A DNA stretch of 34,128 bases, from positions 1-34,128 of the forward strand of contig JAFGWU010000007.1 in NCBI GenBank assembly GCA_016936975.1, in the 5' to 3' direction. The translations under genes were made by a program, and so were the position numbers. Below the pieces are notes generated by a model that saw only the letters and a program-made list of their open reading frames with translations, ran no database searches and was not told the origin of the DNA. The stretch is from Bacteroidales bacterium (lineage in GTDB: Bacteria; Bacteroidota; Bacteroidia; Bacteroidales; GCA-2748055). This document shows positions 15,587-24,149 of this stretch, piece by piece. Position 1 is the stretch's first letter. Every line of letters starts with the position of its first letter.

Positions 15587-16468
15587 TCAGGATAAGGAAA
15601 AAAGGATAATAGCCGTGGCTGAAGTGATGATGCCAATCCAGTTTATTATTTTCAGCTGTTCACGAAACAGAAGCATACCGCACAGGACACTCAGGCTGAC
15701 TATTCCGATGTTGTTGATTCCAAAAATAATGGAACTGTCTATTTCTGAATCGTTGAAGTTCCTGTAATTCAGCGCGCGCACAAGAAAAAATATCGAACCG
15801 AAATTTGCTGTTCCAAGCAAGGCTCCATATCCCCAGATTTTTAACTGCCTGAACCACTTTAAATAATCCGGGCAGAACAGGAGGAAAATTATTCCTGAGA
15901 TGAAGGCATTGCAGAAAACCAGGGCGCTGAAGAGGGCTGTGCTGTCATCATCAACAAAAAGGTGCTGTGCCAGTTTGACAAGCGAGTCTACCAATCCCAT
16001 ACCCAGAAAGAGGATGACCGGAAGGTAAAACTGCTGGATTCTGAGGGTAAATGTTCCCGGTTTGATTATGGTCAGAGCCACTCCCGTAAGGGCCATTATG
16101 ATCGCAATGAATTTCAACGGTGAGAGAACATCGGTTGAGGAGATAATCAGGGAGAGTATGATTGGAAAAACCACAGACATTTTTCCGGCCACTGAGGTAA
16201 CTGAAATACCTGCTTTTTGAGAAGAGCGGGCCAGAATGAAAAACATGATAATAAAAAGAATTCCAATGGGAACCGAAATGAAAATCCAGTCCATGTCCGG
16301 AAGTTCCTTAATCCTGAAATCGACCGGATTCAGCAGAAACCCGAGTAGCGCTGCAAAGAGGTAGTTTAAAAGGATAACCGGAAAGGAGGGGAGTTTAACC
16401 AGCTCTAAAATTTTGAAGATAATGAATATCGCAGTGGATGATAAAACAGAGAGAATCAAAAAATGCAT
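15587..16468 (-). CDS. DMT-superfamily (EamA-like) membrane transporter
   Basis: The 293-residue protein has ten hydrophobic segments spread evenly over its length (about residues 1-21, 28-46, 61-80, 89-110, 118-136, 147-166, 177-198, 208-230, 243-264 and 272-291), the usual ten-helix, two-repeat layout of drug/metabolite exporters. The short GKMSVVFPIILSL region after the third helix, and its counterpart near residues 243-260, are typical repeat positions. Substrate cannot be inferred. It lies just downstream of the dnaA terminator, so it probably has its own promoter, not seen clearly, and runs directly into the YigZ gene. Confidence 0.85.
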   Translation of the reverse strand: MHFLILSVLSSTAIFIIFKILELVKLPSFPVILLNYLFAALLGFLLNPVDFRIKELPDMDWIFISVPIGILFIIMFFILARSSQKAGISVTSVAGKMSVVFPIILSLIISSTDVLSPLKFIAIIMALTGVALTIIKPGTFTLRIQQFYLPVILFLGMGLVDSLVKLAQHLFVDDDSTALFSALVFCNAFISGIIFLLFCPDYLKWFRQLKIWGYGALLGTANFGSIFFLVRALNYRNFNDSEIDSSIIFGINNIGIVSLSVLCGMLLFREQLKIINWIGIITSATAIILFSLS

Positions 16469-16481
16469 TCTGGCGATCCTG

Positions 16482-16516
16482 ATTAAAAAAAAACAGGTTC
16501 GGAGAGAACCTGTTTT
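16482..16516 (-). terminator. Rho-independent terminator of dnaA
   Basis: A perfect 11-bp stem (16490-16500 with 16506-16516, AAAACAGGTTC/GAACCTGTTTT) closes a 5-base loop, and on the minus strand it is followed by a T run (complement of the A run at 16484-16490). It starts 4 bases after the dnaA stop codon and insulates the downstream transporter gene. Confidence 0.93.
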
Positions 16517-16519
16517 AAC

Positions 16520-17941
16520 CTACATTTTTAATTTTTTTTCGATCTCGTCGATTTGCAGACGGAAACTTTTATCTGTCTCAATCAGATTGTTAACGGTTTT
16601 GCAGGCATGGAGAACGGTTGCATGATCTTTTCCGCCAATCTGCGAGCCAATCGTAGCCAGTGACGATTTTGTAAGGCTTTTCGAGAAAAACATGGCAACC
16701 TGCCGGGCCTGAACAATCTCTCTTTTCCTGGTTTTTGACTGCAATTGTTCAAGGCCTATATTATAATAACTGCATACAATTTTCTGGATGTAGTCAATGG
16801 AAATTTCCCGCTTGGTGCTTTTAATCAGCTTATCGATCATTTCCTGGGTAAGGTCGAGGGTTATCTCTTTCTTGTTCAGTGTGGATTGAGCCAGGAGGGA
16901 GATGAGGGCTCCTTCCAGTTCCCGTATGTTATCTGTGATGTGTGTGGCAATATATTCCAGGACTTCTTCAGGAAGATCAATGCCGTCGTTGTAAGTCTTC
17001 TTTTTCAGAATGGCGATCCGGGTTTCGAAATCCGGGGTCTGAAGATCTGCCGATAATCCCCATTTAAACCGGCTCAGTAATCGTTGTTCCATTCCCTGCA
17101 GTTCCACCGGGGGTTTGTCGGATGTAAGAACCAGTTGCTTTCCGGATTGATGCAGGTGATTGAAAATATGAAAAAATGTATCCTGTGTTTTTTCTTTTCC
17201 TGCGAATTCGTGAACATCATCGATGATTAAGACATCAATCATCTGGTAGAAATGGAGGAAGTCGTTCTTGTTATTGTTCCTGATGGCATCAACAAATTGT
17301 GTCTGAAATTTATTTGCATTGACGTACAGGACTGTTTTTTCCGGGTACATTTCTTTAACTTCAATGCCGATAGCCTGGGCAAGGTGGGTCTTTCCAAGTC
17401 CGCTGTCTCCGTATATGAGGAGGGGATTAAAGGCGGTACCTCCGGGATTCTTGGCAACAGCATAACCTGCTGAGCGGGCCAGCCGGTTGCACTCTCCTTC
17501 CACAAAATTACCGAAAGAATTTTCGGGATTCAACCGGGGATCAATATCAAGTTTCTTGATGCCCGGTATCACAAAGGGATTTTTAATGGACTGGCCGGTC
17601 GTATCCAGCGGAAAGGAAAGAGGTTTGTTTTTTATCTCCTTGCTGTTTTTTGCGGGGAATTTTACCGTGTAGGGCTTCGCATTGTTATAGGAGTTATTCT
17701 GCATGATTACATTATACTCCAGCTTGGCATCCGGACCGAGCTCTTTTTTAATGACCTTTCTGAGAATATCAATGTATTGCTCTTCGAGATATTCATAGAA
17801 AAATGGACTGGGAACCTGTATGGTCAGGATATCGCTCTCCAGCTTCAATGGGACAATTGGTTCAAACCAAGTGCGATAACTGATGGATGGGACGTTATCT
17901 TTGATGATTTTCAGGCAATTTGACCATACACGTTCATGCAT
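16520..17941 (-). CDS. dnaA: Chromosomal replication initiator DnaA
   Basis: The 473-residue protein matches DnaA, the AAA+ protein that opens the replication origin. Domain I is at the N-terminus (about residues 1-85, with ISYRTWFEPIVPL), followed by a linker. The AAA+ domain has Walker A GDSGLGKT at 178-185 and Walker B LIIDDVHEF near 238-246. The C-terminal DNA-binding domain carries the signature IGGKDHATVLHACKTV starting at about 435, close to the standard GGRDHTTVLHA. Length is normal. A perfect inverted repeat sits immediately upstream of the ATG, and the region beyond is very AT-rich. A strong terminator follows. Confidence 0.98.
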   Translation of the reverse strand: MHERVWSNCLKIIKDNVPSISYRTWFEPIVPLKLESDILTIQVPSPFFYEYLEEQYIDILRKVIKKELGPDAKLEYNVIMQNNSYNNAKPYTVKFPAKNSKEIKNKPLSFPLDTTGQSIKNPFVIPGIKKLDIDPRLNPENSFGNFVEGECNRLARSAGYAVAKNPGGTAFNPLLIYGDSGLGKTHLAQAIGIEVKEMYPEKTVLYVNANKFQTQFVDAIRNNNKNDFLHFYQMIDVLIIDDVHEFAGKEKTQDTFFHIFNHLHQSGKQLVLTSDKPPVELQGMEQRLLSRFKWGLSADLQTPDFETRIAILKKKTYNDGIDLPEEVLEYIATHITDNIRELEGALISLLAQSTLNKKEITLDLTQEMIDKLIKSTKREISIDYIQKIVCSYYNIGLEQLQSKTRKREIVQARQVAMFFSKSLTKSSLATIGSQIGGKDHATVLHACKTVNNLIETDKSFRLQIDEIEKKLKM

Positions 17942-18290
17942 TTTAAACGCTCGTTTAAGAAATTTACAATTTTAGAGTCAGTGGGATTCCTTAGAACAAA
18001 GATTGTGAAAAAATGGTAAAAAAAAAATCAATTTCGATTTGATTTTTCGGATTAAATTATATTGATTTTACAATCAACTGCTTAAGATCAAAAAAAAACT
18101 TAAAAAAAGATAAAATATTGAAAATCAATAAGCTAATAATTTGAAGTTTTAATAAATTGTTAATTAATTGTTTATAATATCCAATTCAATACATCCTTTA
18201 AAAGGCCAAGGTAACTCCCTTTCCCGTTCATCAAAGAAAAGGGTAAAATCGTCAATTATGAAATCGGATTTTATATGGTTTGCAGAAAAA
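17942..18290. other. AT-rich intergenic region upstream of dnaA
   Basis: This 349-base gap between dnaA and the MlaD-like gene is strikingly AT-rich at about 18000-18190, with A runs and an AT-rich hairpin (18023-18031 with 18039-18047). Promoter candidates for dnaA on the minus strand are TAAATTTC (17959-17966) and AATCTTTG (17997-18004), each one mismatch from TAnnTTTG. No good DnaA boxes (TTATCCACA type) were found; the nearest is TGTGAAAAA at about 18005. It may be dnaA regulatory DNA or part of an origin, but the sequence does not prove an origin. A 19-codon ORF of uncertain meaning lies at 18172-18231 on the minus strand. Confidence 0.5.
17943..17958. promoter_or_regulatory. Perfect palindrome next to the dnaA start codon
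   Basis: TTAAACG-CT-CGTTTAA is a perfect 7-bp inverted repeat with a 2-base centre, ending one base before the dnaA ATG. In the mRNA it can fold as a 6-bp stem with a GAGC loop over the ribosome-binding region; as DNA it could be a repressor site. No regulator is assigned. Confidence 0.4.
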
Positions 18291-19223
18291 TCAATCCTTT
18301 TTTGATCCGCCGAAGAGAGAAATCCGAACATAATCTTCCGGGCTTTCTTTCAAATCGTTAATCAGAATGTCCAGATCCCTTGTAAGAACCTCGAGGTTGT
18401 TGTAAAGCGTGTCGTTATAAATTATTTTGCCCAGTGTACCGGAGCCCTCCTCCACCTGTTCCAGTACATTATGAAGGTTTGCGACAACAGCGGAAATCCT
18501 GACAAATAATGAGTCCTCAACCATGGCGCTGAAAGATTCCGTGAGGTCCCGGATATGATCGGCAGAGGCAGCAACGGCATCATTTTTCTGCCGGATATTG
18601 GAAGTAATGGATTCAACATTAAGCATGCTTTGATGAATTGCGCCTCCCTTTTCCATGGTGGAGGAGAGCTGACCGGTAATTTTTTCAAGATTATTCAGGA
18701 CAGCGTTGAGTTTTTCAGAGCCGAAAAGCGCACTCAGTCCACTGGCAGCGGAATCAATTTGGTAGCTCAATGCTTCAAGATTGCCGAGCAGGGGTAAGAT
18801 TTCCTGCTGAAGCTTTGAAAGCAGGTCGGGAGCAAAACCTGTTTCAATGGTATCGCAGTCTGACAGATTTCTTGAGGATTCAGCGGGGAGGATGCGTATG
18901 GCTTTTGTCCCCATGAGATCGTCACTGTAAAGCTCTGCCAGGGAATTTTCAGGTATGTTGTAATTTTTATAGATGCTGAGCATGACTCTGATGGAGGGAT
19001 CCTCATCCGGAAGAAATTGAATCTCATCAACGTATCCAATCTTGAATCCTTTTAAATAGATACTTGCAGATGGTTCCAGTCCCTGAGCATCATGAAAAAA
19101 AGCATAAATGGTCTTTTCTCTTTTCAGAATATTTTTACCCTTCAGATAGTTAATACCCCATATCAGGACCGCAAGGGTGACAATTCCGATTATCCCTATT
19201 TTCAATTCAATGCTTCTCTTCAT
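18291..19223 (-). CDS. MlaD/MCE-family protein
   Basis: The 310-residue protein has one N-terminal membrane segment (about residues 8-27, IGIIGIVTLAVLIWGINYL) followed by an MCE domain (about 38-120) with the family pattern DAQGLEPSASIYLKGFKIGYVDEI. The remaining part is helical. MCE proteins such as MlaD bind lipids and pass them between the inner and outer membranes, working with an ABC transporter. No permease or ATPase gene is adjacent here. It begins 10 bases after the amidase gene on the same strand, so both belong to one envelope operon. It ends in the AT-rich gap before dnaA without a clear terminator. Confidence 0.9.
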   Translation of the reverse strand: MKRSIELKIGIIGIVTLAVLIWGINYLKGKNILKREKTIYAFFHDAQGLEPSASIYLKGFKIGYVDEIQFLPDEDPSIRVMLSIYKNYNIPENSLAELYSDDLMGTKAIRILPAESSRNLSDCDTIETGFAPDLLSKLQQEILPLLGNLEALSYQIDSAASGLSALFGSEKLNAVLNNLEKITGQLSSTMEKGGAIHQSMLNVESITSNIRQKNDAVAASADHIRDLTESFSAMVEDSLFVRISAVVANLHNVLEQVEEGSGTLGKIIYNDTLYNNLEVLTRDLDILINDLKESPEDYVRISLFGGSKKD

Positions 19224-19233
19224 CCTGACCGTC

Positions 19234-20394
19234 CTATTTATTTATTTCAATCAGGGCTTCGCCCAGGGGGATGATCCGGCCTTCTTTCACAGCAATAACA
19301 AACGCATCCGGAAAGTCCTTTTTTATCAACACACACTGTTCCAATGCTTTATTATAATCTGCACTGTTTCCCAGGACATATTTATACCATCTGCCTTCCT
19401 CAATGATTTCTATATCATTGTATCCTTTAAATGATGCAGGACTTGCCGGGACTTTATTCCTCGATGATGCAACCTGAACTTTGAAAATTATCTGATCGGA
19501 TGCAGTTTCAGCATTCATAGTTACAATCTCTTCCTCCTTTTCAGGCGTTGCATACTCAAACCTGCTCCGGCTCTCAATAAGTTCCTTGTAGTCCCTGAAC
19601 GCTCTGAAAATGGCACTGGCAATAATATTCTGTCCGTCATCAGTTAATAAATATTCCTGTTCCTTTGGATTGGTGATAAATCCTGTTTCGATCAATACGC
19701 CCGGCATTGCTGTTTCCCTGAGGACCAGCAGGGGCTGCCTGATAACTCCCCTGTCATTTCGCTGTGCCCTCTCCCTGAACTGATCCTGTACCAGGGAGCC
19801 AAATTCAATACTTTGTTTGAGATAGGTATTCTGCATCAGGGAAAACATGATATAGGATTCTGCTGATGTGGGATCAAATCCTTCGTAACGTGTTTGATAA
19901 TCCTCTTCCATGAGAATCACAGAGTTTTCCCGGATAGCCACATCCAGGTTCTGGCCTTCCTGGTTCATTCCCAGGATATGGGTTGATGTTCCAAACGGAC
20001 GCTGACTTTCATTTGCATTTACGTGTATTGAAATAAACAGGTCTGCTTCATTCTCATTGGCTATCCTGGCACGCTCACCCAGCTCCAGGTAAACATCTGT
20101 TTTCCTGGTATAAACTACTTTAACATCCCTGATATTATCCTCAATATAGGCACCAAGCTTCAGGGCGATATTCAGAGCAATATCTTTTTCCTTTGCCCTG
20201 CTGCCAAGGGCTCCTGAATCTTTGCCCCCGTGACCCGCATCAATGACAACGGTTTGTATTCTTGACTTAACCGAGCTCTTCAGTTCGGGATCCACAATCA
20301 AAAAAGAAGAGCAGGTCAGAATTGTTAATATAAGAAACAGGGTCAGTAAACGTTTTATAGATATTGGTATTACCTTTACGTTAAACATTTTCAA
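19234..20394 (-). CDS. N-acetylmuramoyl-L-alanine amidase (Amidase_3)
   Basis: The 386-residue protein starts with a hydrophobic segment (about residues 15-33), a signal peptide or anchor, followed by a zinc-dependent Amidase_3 domain. Zinc ligands are visible as H55 (VIDAGHGGKDSGALG), E69 (AKEKDIALN) and H124 (FISIHVNAN); the catalytic glutamate is in GVLIETGFITNPKEQ. Such enzymes cut the bond between MurNAc and the stem peptide and help daughter cells separate. The last 80 or so residues (FKVQVASSRNKVP, then GRWYKYVLGNSADYNKA) resemble a SPOR domain, which binds glycan stripped of peptides at the septum. It precedes the MlaD-like gene. Confidence 0.94.
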   Translation of the reverse strand: MKMFNVKVIPISIKRLLTLFLILTILTCSSFLIVDPELKSSVKSRIQTVVIDAGHGGKDSGALGSRAKEKDIALNIALKLGAYIEDNIRDVKVVYTRKTDVYLELGERARIANENEADLFISIHVNANESQRPFGTSTHILGMNQEGQNLDVAIRENSVILMEEDYQTRYEGFDPTSAESYIMFSLMQNTYLKQSIEFGSLVQDQFRERAQRNDRGVIRQPLLVLRETAMPGVLIETGFITNPKEQEYLLTDDGQNIIASAIFRAFRDYKELIESRSRFEYATPEKEEEIVTMNAETASDQIIFKVQVASSRNKVPASPASFKGYNDIEIIEEGRWYKYVLGNSADYNKALEQCVLIKKDFPDAFVIAVKEGRIIPLGEALIEINK

Positions 20395-20405
20395 GTGAAT
20401 TTGTT

Positions 20406-20413
20406 TAGCTTTG
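20406..20413 (+). promoter_or_regulatory. -7 element for lptD
   Basis: TAGCTTTG is a full TAnnTTTG match. Transcription would start near 20420, leaving about 40 bases of leader before the TTG start at 20460. No clear -33 element. It lies inside the leader region of the divergent amidase gene. Confidence 0.5.
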
Positions 20414-20437
20414 CCTGATTGATTCCGCGAATCATTA

Positions 20438-20445
20438 CAAAAATA
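20438..20445 (-). promoter_or_regulatory. -7 element for the amidase-MlaD operon
   Basis: On the minus strand this reads TATTTTTG, a full TAnnTTTG match, and would give a leader of about 35 bases. It lies to the right of the lptD -7 element, so the two divergent transcripts would overlap at their 5' ends by about 10 bases. Confidence 0.5.
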
Positions 20446-20459
20446 TAAGTTTATTCAGT

Positions 20460-23222
20460 TTGCTAAAGAGCCTGTTTAAGATATTTATCATCATCTTACT
20501 AACTGTCTATGCGTGTGGTTTATTGCACGCACAGAAACCGGATTCCCTGAGTTTTCAGCCGGATTCAATTCTCCGGAGGACCGATCCGGGTCTCCCAGGA
20601 GACAGGTTACAAACTGTTTTATCTGACTCCGCGAAAGATAACCGTTTTCTGATGGCGGGAGCAGATTCTGTTTTAACCGACAGCCTCCCCAAAAAGCGAA
20701 GTGCAGGTGCGGATGTGGAAGCCATTGTCACATACAACGCCACAGACTCTGTCGCGTTCTCTATTGACGGAGGGATGGTCGAGCTGTTCGGTCAGGCTTC
20801 CATTGTCTATGAGGATATAAACCTGAAGGCAGATTATGTCTGCTATGAGATGTCTAATAATATTGTATCGGCCAGCGGCTTACCCGATTCAACCGGTAAA
20901 ATAGTCAATACCCCTGAATTTGCAGACGAGACCAATTCGTTTAAGTCCAAATCCCTCCGATACAATTTTAAAACCAAGAAAGGGTACATTGAGGAGGTCA
21001 TAACGGAGCAGGAGGGAGGGTACCTCCATGCCTCCGTGACCAAGCGTCATGCAAACAGCCATATTCATCTCAGGGATGGGATTTACACCACATGTGATGC
21101 AGAACATCCTCACTTCGGGATCGTGATAACCAAAGGCATTTCAATGCCGGGTGACAAGATCGTCTCCGGGCCGGCCTATCTTGTAATTGAGGATGTTCCT
21201 CTTCCAATAGGAATTCCGTTCGGATTTTTCCCCAATTCGAGGACTAAAACATCCGGTATCCTGATCCCGCAGTATGGAGAGGAGCAGAGGAGGGGATTTT
21301 ATTTACGTGACGGAGGGTACTATTTTGCCATGAACGATTATCTGGATCTCCGCATAACAGGTGACATTTATACAAACGGGACCTGGGGGGTAAGAGTCGG
21401 ATCGAATTACAGGCTTAATTACAGGTTTAACGGGAGTTTGCGACTGCAATATTTTAATAATATCCAGGGATATAAAAATATTGAAGGGCTTTACAGCGTC
21501 ACCAAGGACTATTCGGTAAACTGGAGTCACTCCCAGGATCCCAAGGCAAATCCCACCAGCAGCTTCCGTGCCAATGTGAATCTGTCCAGCACCTCTTACG
21601 ACCAGAATCATACGAGGAACATCAATAATGTGATGACCAATACGAAACAGTCCAGTATTTCGTATACCAAATCGTGGCCAAACAGCCCATTTAATTTCAG
21701 CGCATCCCTGAACCATTCCCAGAACAGCAATACAAAATCGGTAAATCTTACCATGCCAAAAGTTTCCTTCAATATGGCAAGAATAACCCCTTTTAAACGC
21801 AAAAAGGCGTCGGGGCCCAGGCGATGGTATGAAGACGTACAGCTCAGCTATTCAAGCATCCTCGAAAACCGCATCAATACATACGATTCCCTGCTTTTTA
21901 CATCAAGTGTATTTGATGATATGAAGAACGGATATAAGCATGATATTCCATTGAGCCTGAATATTAAACCCTTTAACAGGACTGCAGTACTGCAGACTTT
22001 TGCCATAACGCCCAACGTGCGCTATACCGGAATGGTTTATACCGCGATGACTGAGAAAAGGATTACGGGTTACAAGGAGCGTCTGGTGAACGGGAACACG
22101 GTTTATGATCCCATTATCAATGATACAATCCTCAGGAAATTATCGTATGCACATGCATTCCTGCCTTCGATCAGTACCGGCATCTCACCGAAAATTTACG
22201 GGATGTTTCAGTTTAAGGGGAATGGCAGGATCGAAGCAATAAGGCATATGATGACTCCTTCAGCCTCTTTTTCCTATGTACCCGACATGAGCTCCGTGCA
22301 GGCCGATTATTACAGGGAATTATTTGATGAGGTGAACGGTGATACCGTGGCAGTGTATTCCATCTATGAAGATCAGATTTACGGCACTCCAACGTTCAAT
22401 GGTGCTTCTGGATCCCTGAATCTCAGTCTGAAGAACAATCTTGAAGCAAAAGTCCGTTCCCTGAACGATACAGTTGATAAAGTTGAAAAAGTAAAATTGC
22501 TGGACAACTTCAATTTTTCCACGAGTTATAATTTCTTTCATAAGGATACCCTGACACCGGCCTGGCGCCCCATCAGTTTCAATGGAAATACACGAATCTT
22601 CAAGGATAAGATCAATGTCACCTTCAGGGGGACGATGGACCCTTTTGGTTACACCGAATCGCGAAGCAGAACGCGGGAGACCTATTTTTCCCAGGCGGGC
22701 AGACCGGTTCGTTTGACAAATGCCGGCATCTCCATGGGCATCACCTTAAAATCCAAACAGGAAAAGGCAAAGGAGGATGGGGAGACTGTCAGGAAGGAAT
22801 CCATGCTGAACGATCCCGAAAACACCTATGATGGTTCAATGCAGGCTTACGACCCGGCTGAAGATGATTATTATGGCGGCTATGTTGATTTTAATGTCCC
22901 ATGGTCGTTAAGACTCGATTATGATTTCAGTTACAATAAACCGCGCGACGAGTCAACCATTGTCCAGACCATCCGTGCATCGGGAGATTTCAGCCTTACA
23001 CCCAAATGGAAGATCGGATTTAATACGGGATACGATATCGACAGAAAGGAATTCACAACTACAAACCTCAGTATCTACAGGGATCTGCACTGCTGGGAAA
23101 TGAGGATTTCGGTAGTGCCGTTCGGTAATTACAAATCCTATAATTTCCAGATCAATGCCCGGTCTTCAATTCTATCGGATCTCAAGTACAACAAGAGAAA
23201 ATCATGGCAGGATAACTTTTAA
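20460..23222 (+). CDS. lptD: LPS-assembly outer membrane protein LptD
   Basis: The 920-residue protein matches the Bacteroidota form of LptD, the outer-membrane barrel that inserts lipopolysaccharide into the outer leaflet. A signal peptide (about residues 1-25, ending LLHAQ) is followed by an OstA/LptA-like jelly roll (about 85-230), with YTTCDAEHPHFGI at its end, then IPFGFFPNSRTKTSGILIPQYGE leading into a long beta-barrel with alternating hydrophobic strands. The C-terminus (CWEMRISVVPFGNYKSYNF) is typical of the family. The start is a TTG: no in-frame ATG lies upstream, and the next methionine is near residue 66, past the signal peptide. It lies 18 bases before ridA. Confidence 0.93.
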   Translation: MLKSLFKIFIIILLTVYACGLLHAQKPDSLSFQPDSILRRTDPGLPGDRLQTVLSDSAKDNRFLMAGADSVLTDSLPKKRSAGADVEAIVTYNATDSVAFSIDGGMVELFGQASIVYEDINLKADYVCYEMSNNIVSASGLPDSTGKIVNTPEFADETNSFKSKSLRYNFKTKKGYIEEVITEQEGGYLHASVTKRHANSHIHLRDGIYTTCDAEHPHFGIVITKGISMPGDKIVSGPAYLVIEDVPLPIGIPFGFFPNSRTKTSGILIPQYGEEQRRGFYLRDGGYYFAMNDYLDLRITGDIYTNGTWGVRVGSNYRLNYRFNGSLRLQYFNNIQGYKNIEGLYSVTKDYSVNWSHSQDPKANPTSSFRANVNLSSTSYDQNHTRNINNVMTNTKQSSISYTKSWPNSPFNFSASLNHSQNSNTKSVNLTMPKVSFNMARITPFKRKKASGPRRWYEDVQLSYSSILENRINTYDSLLFTSSVFDDMKNGYKHDIPLSLNIKPFNRTAVLQTFAITPNVRYTGMVYTAMTEKRITGYKERLVNGNTVYDPIINDTILRKLSYAHAFLPSISTGISPKIYGMFQFKGNGRIEAIRHMMTPSASFSYVPDMSSVQADYYRELFDEVNGDTVAVYSIYEDQIYGTPTFNGASGSLNLSLKNNLEAKVRSLNDTVDKVEKVKLLDNFNFSTSYNFFHKDTLTPAWRPISFNGNTRIFKDKINVTFRGTMDPFGYTESRSRTRETYFSQAGRPVRLTNAGISMGITLKSKQEKAKEDGETVRKESMLNDPENTYDGSMQAYDPAEDDYYGGYVDFNVPWSLRLDYDFSYNKPRDESTIVQTIRASGDFSLTPKWKIGFNTGYDIDRKEFTTTNLSIYRDLHCWEMRISVVPFGNYKSYNFQINARSSILSDLKYNKRKSWQDNF

Positions 23223-23240
23223 ACCTAAAATTTATACAAT

Positions 23241-23621
23241 ATGAAGAAAATAGTAAGTACATCATCTGCCCCACGGGCTGTTGGACCATATTCCCAGGCC
23301 GTGGAGGTTAAAGGCATGCTTTTCATCTCCGGACAGATTCCCATGAGTCCTGAAACCGGAAAGATTGTGGAAGGCGGAATAAGGGAACAAACCACACAGG
23401 TATTGGAAAATATTGGGAAAATACTGTCAGCCGCCGGATACCATTTCAGTGATGTGGTTAAGTCAACCTGTCTGCTTTCAGATATGGCCCATTTTAAAGA
23501 GATGAACGAAATCTATGCGGTTTATTATCCGGACGATCAACCTGCCCGGGCTGCATTTGCAGTGCGGGAACTTCCACTGGGAGTGCTTGTTGAAATTGAG
23601 ACAATTGCAGTAAAAGCATAA
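23241..23621 (+). CDS. ridA: RidA-family enamine/imine deaminase
   Basis: The 126-residue protein matches the RidA (YjgF/YER057c/UK114) family, which hydrolyses reactive 2-aminoacrylate and related imines formed by PLP enzymes. Visible landmarks are APRAVGPYSQAVEVKGMLFISGQIP at the N-terminus, the ILSAAGYHFSDVVKSTCLL centre, and ARAAFAVRELPLGVLVEIE at the end, where the arginine near position 105 holds the substrate carboxylate. Length is normal; the protein forms cytoplasmic trimers. It follows lptD by 18 bases and is probably read from the same transcript. The hairpin after its stop mainly serves the opposite strand. Confidence 0.96.
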   Translation: MKKIVSTSSAPRAVGPYSQAVEVKGMLFISGQIPMSPETGKIVEGGIREQTTQVLENIGKILSAAGYHFSDVVKSTCLLSDMAHFKEMNEIYAVYYPDDQPARAAFAVRELPLGVLVEIETIAVKA

Positions 23622-23648
23622 AAAAATACCCCGCTTCAAGCGGGGTAT
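23620..23648 (-). terminator. Terminator of the rpsF-rpsR-rplI operon
   Basis: A perfect 10-bp stem (23626-23635 with 23639-23648, ATACCCCGCT/AGCGGGGTAT) closes a 3-base loop. On the minus strand a T run follows (complement of the A run at 23620-23626), while the plus strand has no T run, so it mainly ends the ribosomal operon. Confidence 0.85.
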
Positions 23649-23684
23649 ATGCGTCGGGTGCATTTGATATTTCCGGGAATTCTA

Positions 23685-24131
23685 TTATTCGGAAACAATC
23701 TCAAAAGGAATTTCAACGGAAACTTCGCGGTGCAGTCTGACGGTCGCCGTGTAATTACCGACTTCCTTTATTAGATCGCCTTTGATAGAAATGTTTTTCC
23801 TGTCAACATCATAGCCTTTCTCTTTAAGGGCCTCAGAAATCTGGATGGTATTGACAGATCCGAATATCTTTCCTTTGGTACTCGTTTTGGCGCCGATGGT
23901 AAGGGAGAGCTCCCTGAGCTTTTGTGCCAGTTCAGTGGCTTCATCTTTCAGCTGTTCTTCTTTGTGAGCCCGCTGTTTAAGGTTTTCCTCATGCACTTTT
24001 CTGGCCTGTCTGGTTGCATTTTCTGCAAATCCTTTTGGAATCAAATAATTCCTAGCATAACCATCTTTAACCGAGATAATATCATCTTTGTGACCCAGAT
24101 TGGGGATATCCTGTTTAAGAATAATTTCCAT
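23685..24131 (-). CDS. rplI: 50S ribosomal protein L9
   Basis: The 148-residue protein matches L9, a two-domain protein bound to 23S rRNA. The N-terminal domain has MEIILKQDIPNLGHKDDIIS, then VKDGYARNYLIPKGFAENAT; a long central helix (about residues 43-75) links it to the C-terminal domain with GKIFGSVNTIQISEAL. Length is normal. It is the last gene of the rpsF-rpsR-rplI operon, 18 bases after rpsR, and a clean terminator follows. Confidence 0.98.
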   Translation of the reverse strand: MEIILKQDIPNLGHKDDIISVKDGYARNYLIPKGFAENATRQARKVHEENLKQRAHKEEQLKDEATELAQKLRELSLTIGAKTSTKGKIFGSVNTIQISEALKEKGYDVDRKNISIKGDLIKEVGNYTATVRLHREVSVEIPFEIVSE

Positions 24132-24149
24132 ATCGATTTGTTCTTTGAA

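Noticed and set aside
17942-18290. Calling this gap oriC
   Set aside because: It is AT-rich and next to dnaA, but no cluster of DnaA boxes is visible, and proximity alone is not enough.
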